DNA of 64,000 bases from contig CANJLF010000014.1 of NCBI GenBank assembly GCA_947475295.1, forward strand, positions 17,725 to 81,724, given 5' to 3'. The stretch comes from Fidelibacterota bacterium (GTDB taxonomy: Bacteria > Pseudomonadota > Alphaproteobacteria > Rhodospirillales > Rhodospirillaceae). The translations under genes were made by a program, and so were the position numbers. Of this stretch, positions 8,464 to 16,467 are shown piece by piece (position 1 is the first letter of the stretch; each line of letters starts with the position of its first letter). Under the pieces are notes generated by a model. The model was not told the DNA's origin and did no database searches. It was given only the letters and a program-made list of their open reading frames with translations.

Positions 8464-9687
8464 ATGACCGTTAAGGGCAATCCCAAAGTAGCAGTGATCG
8501 GCGGCGGACCGGCCGGCCTCATGGCGGCGGAAACGCTGCTGGCCGGCGGCGCACGCGTGGATCTCTACGACGCCATGCCGTCGGCGGGGCGAAAGTTCCT
8601 CATGGCCGGGCGAGGGGGGCTGAACATCACCCATTCCGAGCCGAGCGATCAGTTTCTGCCGCGCTATGGCCGCCACCGCGCCGATCTGGAGTCCGCGCTC
8701 GCGCAGTTTGGACCGGACGATTTGCGGAGCTGGGTACACTGTCTGGGCATCGAAACCTTCGTCGGCACATCGGGACGCGTGTTTCCCACGGAAATGAAAG
8801 CAGCACCTTTGTTGCGGGCCTGGCTACGGCGCCTGCGCCACTCTGGCCTCACCCTGCATATGCGCCACCGCTGGCTCGGATGGGATGAGCGGAGCTTGAT
8901 GTTTGAAACGCCGGCTGGGCCGCTCGCGGTAAACGCCGAGGCCGTGGTGCTGGCGCTGGGCGGCGGAAGCTGGCCTAAGCTTGGCTCCGATGGCGCTTGG
9001 GTGAAGATGCTGTCCGCGCGCGGCATTGCTGTGACACCGCTCCAGTCTGCCAATTGCGGCTTCGACGTGGCGTGGAGCGAACACTTTCGCACCAAGTTCG
9101 CCGGGCAGCCCGTGAAAGCAGTGATCGCGAGGGTAGGAGATGTTACGCGCAAGGGCGAGTTTGTCGTCACCGAGACTGGCGTTGAAGGCGGGCTGATCTA
9201 CACCTTCGCCGCCGCCGCCCGCGATACCCTCGCGGCTGGGGGCAAAGCCATCATTCATCTCGATCTCGCGCCGGCCCGCGATCTCAAGGCGCTGGTGCAA
9301 GCGCTATCGCGTCCCCGCGGCAAAAATTCGCTCGCCAATTATCTGCGCAAATACGCCGGCCTCGACGGCGTCAAGGCGGGACTGTTGCGCGAACTGCTAC
9401 CGCCGGCGGACTTCGACGCTCCGGCCCGTCTGGCCGCCGCCATCAAAGCTTTGCCGGTGCCGCTCAAAGCCGCGCGGCCCGTGACCGAAGCCATCAGCAC
9501 TGCCGGCGGTGTGGCCTTCGCAGGACTGGACGCCAATCTCATGCTGCGTACACTGCCGGGCGTGTTCTGCGCCGGTGAAATGCTGGACTGGGAGGCGCCC
9601 ACCGGCGGCTATCTGCTGACGGCTTGCTTTGCCGGCGGCCGGGCGGCGGGCGCAGGGGCGCTGAAATGGCTGGCGTCAAAAGCCTGA
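8464..9687 (+). CDS. FAD-dependent oxidoreductase, HI0933/BaiN family
   Basis: 407 residues starting at ATG 8464; a longer frame opens at 8380 but overlaps the patatin gene. An N-terminal Rossmann motif (VIGGGPAGLMAAE, about residues 10-22), the GRGGLNITHSE stretch typical of HI0933-like flavoproteins and the C-terminal GGVAFAGLDANLM...PGVFCAGEMLDWEAPTGGY block identify the family. Members carry FAD and perform uncharacterised reductions. The gene begins 14 bases after the patatin stop, so the two are likely cotranscribed. Confidence 0.88.
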   Translation: MTVKGNPKVAVIGGGPAGLMAAETLLAGGARVDLYDAMPSAGRKFLMAGRGGLNITHSEPSDQFLPRYGRHRADLESALAQFGPDDLRSWVHCLGIETFVGTSGRVFPTEMKAAPLLRAWLRRLRHSGLTLHMRHRWLGWDERSLMFETPAGPLAVNAEAVVLALGGGSWPKLGSDGAWVKMLSARGIAVTPLQSANCGFDVAWSEHFRTKFAGQPVKAVIARVGDVTRKGEFVVTETGVEGGLIYTFAAAARDTLAAGGKAIIHLDLAPARDLKALVQALSRPRGKNSLANYLRKYAGLDGVKAGLLRELLPPADFDAPARLAAAIKALPVPLKAARPVTEAISTAGGVAFAGLDANLMLRTLPGVFCAGEMLDWEAPTGGYLLTACFAGGRAAGAGALKWLASKA

Positions 9688-9743
9688 CTTAGGCGCTTTT
9701 GGGCGCTTTTGCCTGCCGCCGGGGCATGATAAACCCCCGGCCC

Positions 9744-11675
9744 ATGTTGAGCATTTCCAATTTAACGTACCGCATCGGCGCGCGGGTTCTCCTCGACAGC
9801 GCCGACGTTTCAATCAACGCAGGACACCGGGTTGGGCTCGTCGGCCGCAACGGCACCGGCAAGACCACGCTTTTGCGCCTGATCACCGGCGAGCTGTCGC
9901 CGTCGGAAGGCACCATCGACGTGCCGCGCCGCTGGCGCATCGGCATTACCAGCCAGGAAGCGCCCCACGGTCCCAAGAACCTAGTCGATACCGTCATGGC
10001 CGCCGACCGGGAGCTGGTGGCGCTCATGGCCGAAGCCGAGACCGCCACCGACCCGGAACGCATCGGCGCAGTGCATATGCGCTTGGCCGACAAGGACGCG
10101 CACACCGCCAATGCCCGCGCGGCTGTGATCCTGGCCGGACTCGGTTTCGACGAAGCCGCCCAGCAGAAGCCCTGCGACGACTTTTCCGGCGGCTGGCGCA
10201 TGCGTGTCGCCCTGGCCGGGTTGCTGTTCACGCAACCGGAACTGCTGCTGCTGGATGAGCCCACCAACCACTTGGACCTGGAAGCCACCATCTGGCTCGA
10301 GGACTATCTCAAGAATTATCCCGGCACGATCCTTCTGGTGAGCCACGACCGCGACCTGCTCAACCGTTCGGTCGACGAGATTTTGCATCTCGAGAACGCC
10401 AAGATGACGCTCTATCGCGGCGGCTATGACAAGTTTGAAGAAACCCGCCGCATGCGCCTTGAGCAGAACGAAAAGCAGCGCGTAAAACAAAGCGCCAAGC
10501 GCGCAGATCTCGAGAAGTTCATTGCCCGCTTCCGCGCCAAGGCTACCAAAGCCAAACAAGCCCAGTCGCGCATCAAGATGCTGGAACGCATGCAGCCCAT
10601 CGCCGAGCACCATGAGGAGGGCAGCATCAGCTTCATGTTCCCGGAGCCGGAACAGTTGTCGCCGCCCTTGGTGAACATGGAGAAGGTGGCCATCGGCTAC
10701 GACGGCAAGGCGGTGTTGAGCAACCTTTCGCTGCGCATTGATACCGACGACCGCGTCGCCTTGCTGGGCGCCAACGGCAACGGCAAGTCGACCTTGGTTA
10801 AATTACTGGCCGGGCGGCTTGAAGCCATGTCCGGCGTGTTTTCAAAGTCGGGCAAGCTGCGCGTTGGATACTTCGCCCAGCATCAGTCCGAAGAACTCGA
10901 CATGAACGCAACGCCCGTTTTGGAAATGCAGCGCCGCCGGCCGCAAGATTCCGAAACCGCTTTGCGCAGTCATCTGGGCCGCTTCGGCTTCGGCCAGCAG
11001 AAAGCGCTGACGAAAATCTCCAGCCTGTCGGGCGGCGAGAAGGCGCGGCTCTTGTTCGCACTGATGACCGTGGCCAAGCCCCACGTCCTGTTGCTGGACG
11101 AGCCCACCAATCACCTCGACATGGATTCCCGCCAGGCCCTGGCGGAGGCCATTAATGCCTTCGAGGGCGCCGTGGTGCTCATCAGCCACGATCCGCACGT
11201 CATCGAACTCACCGTCGACCGCTTCTGGCTGGTGGAAAACGGTCGTGTGCAGAACTACGACGGCGATATGGACGATTACCGCGAGCATCTGCTGGGCAAT
11301 GCCGCTAACCGGCGCTCCGGCCGGCGCGACGACAGCGAGCGCGGCGATCGGGACGGCGGCAAAAAGGACGATCGCAAGCGCGCCGCGGAAAAGCGGCAGG
11401 CTCTAGGTCCGTTGAAAAAGCGCCTGCAGCAGGCGGAAAAGACCGTTGTTACCCTGGAGGCCGAGCGCGCCAAACTCCGCCAGACTATGGCCGACCCCAA
11501 GGTCTACGGCAAAGACGTCGGTAAAATGCTCGACATGCAAAAGCAGCTGGGCCAGATCGAAAAGAATCTGGCCACGGCTGAAAACGAATGGCTGAATGTT
11601 CAAGAAGAGTTCGAGCGAGCCCAGGGCGAAAGCACCGCCGCGCATAAGGTAAGCACCGAAGGGCAAAGCGATTGA
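9744..11675 (+). CDS. ABC-F family ATPase (translation factor/Uup-like)
   Basis: 643 residues with two ABC cassettes in one chain and no membrane segments. Walker A motifs are GRNGTGKTT (34-42) and GANGNGKST (about 342-350); signatures are FSGGWRMR and LSGGEKAR; each is followed by LLLDEPTNHLD. A charged inter-domain linker (about residues 240-285) is the ABC-F interaction motif, and a C-terminal coiled coil covers roughly 555-630. Such proteins bind the ribosomal E site or act on DNA structures (Uup). The C-terminal coiled coil favours the Uup/YheS side, but I cannot assign the subgroup. ATG 9744 fits the family N-terminus; an ATG at 9726 and the open frame from 9699 add non-homologous residues. 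Confidence 0.92.
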   Translation: MLSISNLTYRIGARVLLDSADVSINAGHRVGLVGRNGTGKTTLLRLITGELSPSEGTIDVPRRWRIGITSQEAPHGPKNLVDTVMAADRELVALMAEAETATDPERIGAVHMRLADKDAHTANARAAVILAGLGFDEAAQQKPCDDFSGGWRMRVALAGLLFTQPELLLLDEPTNHLDLEATIWLEDYLKNYPGTILLVSHDRDLLNRSVDEILHLENAKMTLYRGGYDKFEETRRMRLEQNEKQRVKQSAKRADLEKFIARFRAKATKAKQAQSRIKMLERMQPIAEHHEEGSISFMFPEPEQLSPPLVNMEKVAIGYDGKAVLSNLSLRIDTDDRVALLGANGNGKSTLVKLLAGRLEAMSGVFSKSGKLRVGYFAQHQSEELDMNATPVLEMQRRRPQDSETALRSHLGRFGFGQQKALTKISSLSGGEKARLLFALMTVAKPHVLLLDEPTNHLDMDSRQALAEAINAFEGAVVLISHDPHVIELTVDRFWLVENGRVQNYDGDMDDYREHLLGNAANRRSGRRDDSERGDRDGGKKDDRKRAAEKRQALGPLKKRLQQAEKTVVTLEAERAKLRQTMADPKVYGKDVGKMLDMQKQLGQIEKNLATAENEWLNVQEEFERAQGESTAAHKVSTEGQSD

Positions 11676-11877
11676 GCAGATTACCCCGATAATCGCCATC
11701 ATGGCTGAAATCGCCCGCTGCTTGACGCTGCATTGATCATGTTGACTGCCCCTTAAGACCGGACCTGGGAGCGCGAAACGGCGCTAAATGTCCTCTAGAC
11801 CCCCGCCTTAAACCTCATTACCTACACTAACACAAAGTCCTATCAAAGGCTTAACCGATTGTGGAGCGTCCAGATCT

Positions 11878-12252
11878 ATGACGCCCGGTCTCTTCGACCC
11901 CGACCCAGCGGCCCCGGAGCGGCTAAAAACGGAGTTGCGAGTCCAGGCCTGGCTGAGGCGTTGCGCCGTCGCCGGGCTCATGGCGACGATCGCCCGCAAA
12001 GGCGATCCCGACGCCGGCGCCCTGTTTCTGAAGGTCAATCGGTTTGCCGCCGGCTGCGAGGTTTTTTCCGGCGTTACAGGACCCGACGGTACGCCGGCCT
12101 GGCTCCGGGCCACGGGGCCCAAGTCGGTCTCCGAGAAGGACGCCGATACCTATCTCGCGCGGCAGGGGAAATACGACCCCGACCTATGGGTGCTGGAAAT
12201 TGAGGACCCCAAAGCTCAGTTTGTCCTCGACGGCAAGGTTTTAGAGATATGA
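11878..12252 (+). CDS. DUF1491 family protein
   Basis: 124 residues matching the alphaproteobacterial DUF1491 pattern: an early LRVQAWLRRCAVAGL helix, GDPDAGALFLKVNR, and a late DPDLWVLEIEDP segment. It is cytoplasmic with no catalytic motif I recognise, and no function is established for the family. It lies 151 bases upstream of gcrA on the same strand. Its own upstream 202 bases (11676-11877) hold no clear promoter. Confidence 0.85.
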   Translation: MTPGLFDPDPAAPERLKTELRVQAWLRRCAVAGLMATIARKGDPDAGALFLKVNRFAAGCEVFSGVTGPDGTPAWLRATGPKSVSEKDADTYLARQGKYDPDLWVLEIEDPKAQFVLDGKVLEI

Positions 12253-12403
12253 CTTCATTAGTTTTTGACGCCGATTTCAACTGGACTGCGTGTGGACTCG
12301 CCTCGGCCAGCCGAGTATGTTCGCCGCTGCCTCCCGGCCGGCGGAAGGCCGGCAATATTTGGTTCGCGCGCGTTTTACGCGTGCGTTGGGGTGTGGGGAC
12401 GCC

Positions 12404-12796
12404 ATGGGCTGGAACGACGAAAAAATCGGACGACTGAAAAAACTGTGGTCGGAAGGATTGACCACAGGTGAAATCGGCAAGCACCTCGGCGTGTCGAAGA
12501 ATGCCGTCGTGGGCAAAGCTCACCGCCTCGGCCTCAAGGGCCGCCCGTCGCCGATCAAGCGCCAGGACGTGAAAGCGCCGGTCGCGAAGAAGGTCGAAAC
12601 GCGGATCTTCACCCTGACGGATTTGTCGGCGCAAACCTGCCGTTGGCCCATCGGCGATCCGAAGCACGAAGACTTCCGTTTCTGCGGCAAGCCGGTTGCG
12701 GCCGGAAAGCCCTATTGCGCCGAGCACTGCGCCACCGCTTACGTCGGCTCGGGCAAGTCCGCGCCCCGTAACAACAACAGCGAGGACGCCGCCTAG
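12404..12796 (+). CDS. gcrA: Cell-cycle regulator GcrA
   Basis: 130 residues. The N-terminal helix-turn-helix (residues 1-45: GWNDEKIGRLKKLWSEGL, then GVSKNAVVGKAHRLGL) is diagnostic, and the C-terminal CRWPIGDP...FCGKP...YCAEH block is the conserved sigma70-interacting region. In Caulobacter, GcrA binds region 2 of sigma70 and stimulates promoters carrying CcrM-methylated GANTC sites; the role here is assigned by homology. ATG 12404 matches the family start; the frame opens earlier at 12290. One GANTC site (GACTC, 12295-12299) lies about 105 bases upstream, which would allow methylation-linked control, but a single site is weak evidence. Confidence 0.93.
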   Translation: MGWNDEKIGRLKKLWSEGLTTGEIGKHLGVSKNAVVGKAHRLGLKGRPSPIKRQDVKAPVAKKVETRIFTLTDLSAQTCRWPIGDPKHEDFRFCGKPVAAGKPYCAEHCATAYVGSGKSAPRNNNSEDAA

Positions 12797-12812
12797 GACT
12801 CCTCGGCGTTTC
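12786..12812 (+). terminator. Hairpin terminator after gcrA
   Basis: ACGCCG (12786-12791) pairs with CGGCGT (12804-12809), extended inside by AGG/CCT, and is followed by a short T-run. It overlaps the gcrA stop codon and lies just before the predicted promoter at 12816. Confidence 0.5.
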
Positions 12813-12815
12813 GAC

Positions 12816-12846
12816 TTGACGTTTGGCGCTCTTGTTCCGATATGCT
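12816..12846 (+). promoter_or_regulatory. Predicted sigma70-type promoter
   Basis: TTGACG at 12816-12821 and TATGCT at 12841-12846 are separated by 19 bases, slightly longer than ideal; a GATATG reading of the -10 box gives 17. Transcription would begin near 12853 and run through a structured non-coding stretch before the MBL-fold gene at 13026. Confidence 0.55.
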
Positions 12847-12852
12847 TCTTTG

Positions 12853-13013
12853 CTGCGGTGCGAATAAGCGAGGCACCCAAAGACCTTACCCTCGTGGGGA
12901 TACACATTCTGTGTTTTCCTCAGTGATCCAAGGATGTTACAAGTTTCTGTGCGTTGTGTTTTGGGGAACGAGCCCGTCCACGGTAGCCCCCCAATGGCTG
13001 CCGTCAACCCTAT
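12853..13013 (+). ncRNA. Candidate structured leader or small RNA
   Basis: About 160 non-coding bases follow a good promoter. Hairpins are readable: CTTTG/CAAAG enclosing GGTGC/GCACC near the 5' end; CCTT/AAGG enclosing an ACACA-TTC-TGTGT stem-loop in the middle; and ACGGTAGCC paired with GGCTGCCGT at the 3' end (about 12978-13003). The last hairpin lacks a T-run and ends about 20 bases before the MBL start codon. The arrangement suits a cis-acting leader or a free small RNA. A short CCAAGG...GTTACA stretch recalls 6S RNA, but I could not form the long closing stem that 6S requires, so I do not assign it. Confidence 0.35.
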
Positions 13014-13025
13014 GTGCATATCCGG

Positions 13026-13853
13026 ATGACTCTCGCGGTCAAATTCTGGGGCGTCCGCGGCAGCATTGCCTGTCCCTCACCGGAACATGTGGTGTACGGC
13101 GGTAATACGAGTTGCCTCGAGATCTTCGCGGGCGACCAACGCATTGTTTTGGACGCCGGCACTGGCATTCGCGGTCTGGGCCAGGAGTTCGCCCGCGACG
13201 GCCTTAAAAAGGGCGCCCTGCTGTTGACCCACACTCATTGGGATCACATCAACGGCTTTCCGTTTTTCGCCCCGATGTTCATGCCGAATTACGAGTTCGG
13301 AATTTATTCGGGCCACCTTTCCAACGCCGGCGGTGTCGAGAACGTCTTGTCCAGCCAGATGGCGAACCCCTTGTTCCCGGTGCCGCTGGAGGCCCTGCAA
13401 GCCAAGCTGCGCTTTGTCGATTTCGAAGCCGGGGAAAGCTGGGACCACGGCGGCGGCGTGAAGATCGTTACCATGCCGCTCAACCATCCTAACGGCGCTA
13501 CCGGTTACCGTATCGAATACGGCGGCAATTCGATCTGCTACGTCACCGACACCGAGCATGTCATCAACAAGCCCGATCAGAATGTCTTGAAACTCATCGA
13601 TGGCTCCGATCTCGTGATCTACGACAGCACCTACACCGATGCCGAGTTCCCGGCGAAAATCGGTTGGGGCCATTCGTCTTGGGAAGAGGGCGTGCGCCTT
13701 TGCAAAATGGCCAACGTCGGACAGCTCGCGATCTTCCACCACGACCCCGACCACAACGACGACTTCATGGCGCAGTTGGAGCGCACTTCGCGCAAAGCTT
13801 GGGCCGGTGCGGTGGTTGCTCGCGAGCAGATGATCATCACGCCGCGGCGTTAG
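13026..13853 (+). CDS. MBL-fold metallo-hydrolase
   Basis: 275 residues. The metallo-beta-lactamase zinc motif is HTHWDH (His69, His71, Asp73, His74). Further metal ligands are MPLNHPNGATGY and the late ...AIFHHDPDHND segment. FWGVRGSI at the N-terminus is typical of a subgroup with phosphodiesterase-like relatives, but the substrate is unknown. ATG 13026 is favoured; a GTG at 13014 would add only four residues. The next gene (YkgJ-type) begins 21 bases downstream on the same strand. Confidence 0.9.
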   Translation: MTLAVKFWGVRGSIACPSPEHVVYGGNTSCLEIFAGDQRIVLDAGTGIRGLGQEFARDGLKKGALLLTHTHWDHINGFPFFAPMFMPNYEFGIYSGHLSNAGGVENVLSSQMANPLFPVPLEALQAKLRFVDFEAGESWDHGGGVKIVTMPLNHPNGATGYRIEYGGNSICYVTDTEHVINKPDQNVLKLIDGSDLVIYDSTYTDAEFPAKIGWGHSSWEEGVRLCKMANVGQLAIFHHDPDHNDDFMAQLERTSRKAWAGAVVAREQMIITPRR

Positions 13854-13874
13854 CCGCGCTGCGGGTGAGGGGCC

Positions 13875-14717
13875 ATGTCGCGCGATCAAAGACGGCTTAC
13901 GCTCAAGGGATATCTCAAAGAATACGAACGCGGCGGCTTTAGTCCCGACCGCCCGCCCACACTCTTTGGCCTTGTGCGCGAGTTGGTCGATATCCTTGAG
14001 GATTCCAAAAACCCGAAGCGCATGGGCGATGCCGGGGCTCATCTTTATAAGGTCTATGACACCTGCGCCAAAAAATACGCCGGCCGTGAAGCCGTGGCCT
14101 GCAAGAAGGGCTGCGGCTATTGCTGCCATACCTTGGTGACCATCACGGCGCCGGAGATTTTTGTGTTGGCGCGGGCCGTACAAGAGCGCTGGAAACATCC
14201 CGAAGACTCATTCAAAGCGGACTTTGAAAAGGCGGAAGCCGGTACGCGCGGGCTTACTCTATTGCAGCGTCAGACCGGGCGCTTGGCCTGTCCGCTGCTG
14301 TCGGAGAGTTCCTGCTCGTTCTATATGCCGCGTCCGCTCACCTGCCGCGGCTATGCTTCAACGTCGCTGCCCGCGTGTCTCGATTTGTATAATCATGCTG
14401 TGAACAATGTCCCGCATCCGCTGATCAATCAGGCGATGCGTTCATTTATTTTCGCGGGCCTGCACGCGGCGCTTGGGTTGACAGGTTTCGATACGCGCGA
14501 GTTTGAATTGGGCCACGCGCTGCACGTCGCATTGCAGCCGCGCGCCGAGGCCCGCTGGCTGGCTGGTGAAGCAATCTTCGATGGCGTAGCTCAAGCCGAG
14601 CAAGCGCCCGAACGCGCGCAAGGGCGCCAAGATTTTCAGTTTCTAGTACAGGTTCTCAAGGACGGCGCTTACGGCAAGGACGTGCCGGCGAACCCGTGGT
14701 TTGGATGGACCAGCTGA
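13875..14717 (+). CDS. YkgJ-type cysteine-cluster protein
   Basis: 280 residues. The cysteine cluster is CKKGCGYCC (Cys76, 80, 83, 84), followed by ACPLL...SCSFY and RPLTCRGY, giving the CxxxCxxCC...C...C pattern of the Fe-S/zinc-cluster CxxCxxCC family. Biochemical function is not established for this family. It is preceded by GAGGGG and lies directly behind the MBL-fold gene, so the two probably form one transcript that ends at the inverted repeats at 14738-14782. Confidence 0.85.
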   Translation: MSRDQRRLTLKGYLKEYERGGFSPDRPPTLFGLVRELVDILEDSKNPKRMGDAGAHLYKVYDTCAKKYAGREAVACKKGCGYCCHTLVTITAPEIFVLARAVQERWKHPEDSFKADFEKAEAGTRGLTLLQRQTGRLACPLLSESSCSFYMPRPLTCRGYASTSLPACLDLYNHAVNNVPHPLINQAMRSFIFAGLHAALGLTGFDTREFELGHALHVALQPRAEARWLAGEAIFDGVAQAEQAPERAQGRQDFQFLVQVLKDGAYGKDVPANPWFGWTS

Positions 14718-14737
14718 GAGAAGTGGTGCGTAAAACG

Positions 14738-14782
14738 AATCTAGGAGCTGCAATCTAGGAACCACTGGGGCTCCTAGATTGC
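14738..14782. repeat. Overlapping alternative inverted repeats (bistable hairpin)
   Basis: AATCTAGGAGC (14738-14748) and GCAATCTAGGA (14750-14760) both contain AATCTAGGA, and each forms an 11-bp perfect stem with the same downstream arm: 14770-14780 for the first and 14772-14782 for the second. Only one can form at a time. The element sits between the YkgJ-type gene and the convergent exported-protein gene. It has no T-run on the plus strand. It may act as a bidirectional terminator or be a small repeat remnant. Confidence 0.6.
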
Positions 14783-14801
14783 ATCCACAGAAAGTAGCCG
14801 A

Positions 14802-15275
14802 TTATTTCGCCGCAGGCGCGGACTTTGCGCGTTCGCCCGGTTGGAACATGAATTTGGGATCGGGCCTCATCGAGGCAGGGAAGAGCGCGTCGAGCGCAAC
14901 CACCTTCTTTATCATCGCCTCATGAAGCGGGCGAAGCACAGCTTCATCGTTGGTGGTGTTCTTGTCCGAGACGGCCTGTCCGGCCGCAACCGCTTCCTTA
15001 AGCGCGGCGGTCACCTTTGTCTTCAGCGCCGGCGACTCATCCGCCATGGCCTTCTCAAGAGCCTCGGCGGCTTCGTGGAACTCCATATTCTCGTGCGGAA
15101 TGCGATCGAATGTCTTGCGATCGATCTGGCGCCCAAAGTCGTTCTGGACGTGCGTCAGCAGCTTCAGCACGTAGGCGATCTTATCGGGCGACTTCAGTTC
15201 TTGAGCCTGGGCGTGCGGCGCGGTCAGAGCGAGTGCGACGGCCGCCAGGAGTGCGGTGGCATACTTCCTCAGCAT
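14802..15275 (-). CDS. Exported helical protein of unknown function
   Basis: 157 residues with a clear signal peptide (about 1-24, ending PHAQAQ). The mature part is alpha-helical and charged, with no CXXCH haem motif and no cysteines. It ends in a lysine/proline-rich tail. I do not recognise a family. A strong ribosome site (GGGAG) precedes ATG 15275. The gene lies 36 bases downstream of the azurin-like lipoprotein gene on the same strand, so both probably act in the periplasm together, perhaps as a partner in copper-protein electron transfer (inference). Confidence 0.7.
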   Translation of the reverse strand: MLRKYATALLAAVALALTAPHAQAQELKSPDKIAYVLKLLTHVQNDFGRQIDRKTFDRIPHENMEFHEAAEALEKAMADESPALKTKVTAALKEAVAAGQAVSDKNTTNDEAVLRPLHEAMIKKVVALDALFPASMRPDPKFMFQPGERAKSAPAAK

Positions 15276-15311
15276 CTTTATCTCCCTGTCTAACGTTGTG
15301 TGTAGAATTTT

Positions 15312-15836
15312 TCAGTTTTCGGTGACGTGTAGAATACCGTGCATGTCTTCGCCATGGCCTGGCGTCGTGCACATGAAGGGATAGTCGCCCGGCGCCGGCG
15401 CGATAAATTCAAAAGTCACATGCGCGCCTTTACCGATGAGCGGCGTCGCGGCGAGCACATTTGGATCGTCTTTTTGCAGCCAGTTGTTTGCCTCGCCGGC
15501 GGCGATACCGGCCGTTTCCACGGCTTCCATTGTGCCGGGTTTGACCAATACCCAATTGTGGCTTTGGGTGAGAATCTCTCCAGCGTGATGGAAGGTCAAT
15601 TTGACGCGCGCGCCGGTCGGCGCCGCCAATTCATTCGGCACGAAGTACGGAAAATCGCCATCGCTCTCGATCGTGAGCGTGACCTCTTTCGGTGCTTCTT
15701 TCGCGGCCTCTTTCTGCTCTTCTTTCGGCTTGTCGCACCCTGCGAGTGCGAGCAAGCCAAGGCAGCATAGGGACACGGCCACGGCGCGTCGCGCAGCGGA
15801 TGCGTTCGATCGCGTTGAGTGTCGCTGGAAAGTCAT
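15312..15836 (-). CDS. Azurin/cupredoxin-like lipoprotein
   Basis: 174 residues. A lipobox (LLALAGC, Cys34) predicts membrane anchoring, followed by a Lys/Glu-rich linker. Type-1 copper ligands are visible as His93 (SHNW), Cys156, His161 and Met165; the C-4-H-3-M spacing equals that of azurin (112/117/121). It should carry electrons in the periplasm or quench oxidants; the redox partner is not identifiable here. Start ATG 15836 places the signal sequence at the N-terminus, whereas the open frame continues to 15893. Confidence 0.88.
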   Translation of the reverse strand: MTFQRHSTRSNASAARRAVAVSLCCLGLLALAGCDKPKEEQKEAAKEAPKEVTLTIESDGDFPYFVPNELAAPTGARVKLTFHHAGEILTQSHNWVLVKPGTMEAVETAGIAAGEANNWLQKDDPNVLAATPLIGKGAHVTFEFIAPAPGDYPFMCTTPGHGEDMHGILHVTEN

Positions 15837-15944
15837 AGTCAGGTCCTTGGCAGAGGTGTCGGGGAGCATCGGGCACGCGGCTCGCGCTGGCAAATGAGCA
15901 TTGCATTAAAAATAAGCCGAATTGGGGCAATTGATAAACGCGGC

Positions 15945-16070
15945 GTCATCCTGGGCCTTGTGCCCGGGATCCAGGGCAAATCGCGCCGTTGGAATTTGCT
16001 GCCCTGGGTCCCCGCGACAAGCGCGGGGACATCAGCTTTTGTAAGCTCGCGACGCTCGCTACGAAAGCTA
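15945..16070. repeat. REP-like palindromic dispersed element
   Basis: A run of palindromes: a GGATCCAGGGC arm paired imperfectly with GCCCTGGGTCC, then a 9-bp perfect stem GTCCCCGCG (16008-16016) / CGCGGGGAC (16022-16030). It starts GTCATCC and ends AGCTAGATGG, the reverse complement of the CCATCTAGCT found in the element at 63747-63797. Such GTCATCC...GGGATCC palindromes are common dispersed repeats in alphaproteobacteria. It directly abuts tRNA-Asn. Confidence 0.65.
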
Positions 16071-16072
16071 GA

Positions 16073-16147
16073 TGGCTCCGGCGACAGGACTCGAACCTGT
16101 AACCCCGCGGTTAACAGCCGCGTGCTCTACCATTGAGCTACGCCGGA
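16073..16147 (-). tRNA. tRNA-Asn (GTT)
   Basis: The minus strand folds as a tRNA: acceptor TCCGGCG/CGCCGGA, D-loop with AGCTCAATGGTAGAGC, anticodon GTT in CTGTTAA, T-arm GGTTCGAGTCC, discriminator G. The CCA end is encoded in the genome (16073-16075). Length is 72 nt without CCA. Confidence 0.95.
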
Positions 16148-16157
16148 ACAGCGCATA

Positions 16158-16231
16158 TGGAGGCCGAGGCCGGAATCGAACCGACGTACACGGATTTGCA
16201 ATCCGCTGCATGGCCACTCTGCCACTCGGCC
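16158..16231 (-). tRNA. tRNA-Cys (GCA)
   Basis: The minus strand folds as a tRNA: acceptor GGCCGAG/CTCGGCC, anticodon GCA in GATTGCAAATC, T-arm GGTTCGATTCC, and an encoded CCA (16158-16160). It lies 10 bases upstream of tRNA-Asn on the same strand, so the two are probably cotranscribed. Confidence 0.95.
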
Positions 16232-16467
16232 ACTCTGCCAACTTGCCTTGGGTTCCCGACCGCCTGCGATCGGACCCTTGGTATCGGCCTCTTGCCCCGG
16301 CGGCATGACAGTGCCCCGGCGCAGAAGGCACGGTTATATAGAAGGGTGCCTAAGGGCGGTCAAGGCAATGGTTTTACGGCCCGAAAAGCCCCCGCGCGGC
16401 GTTGTGAATTTGCCGCCGAACGCGTATAAGCAGCGGTGGATAACGGCTTTCAATACTTGGGGGATTT

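Noticed and set aside
12853..13013. 6S RNA assignment for the structured stretch
   Set aside because: Only a short motif resembles 6S; I could not draw the long closing stem or central bubble, so it stays unassigned.
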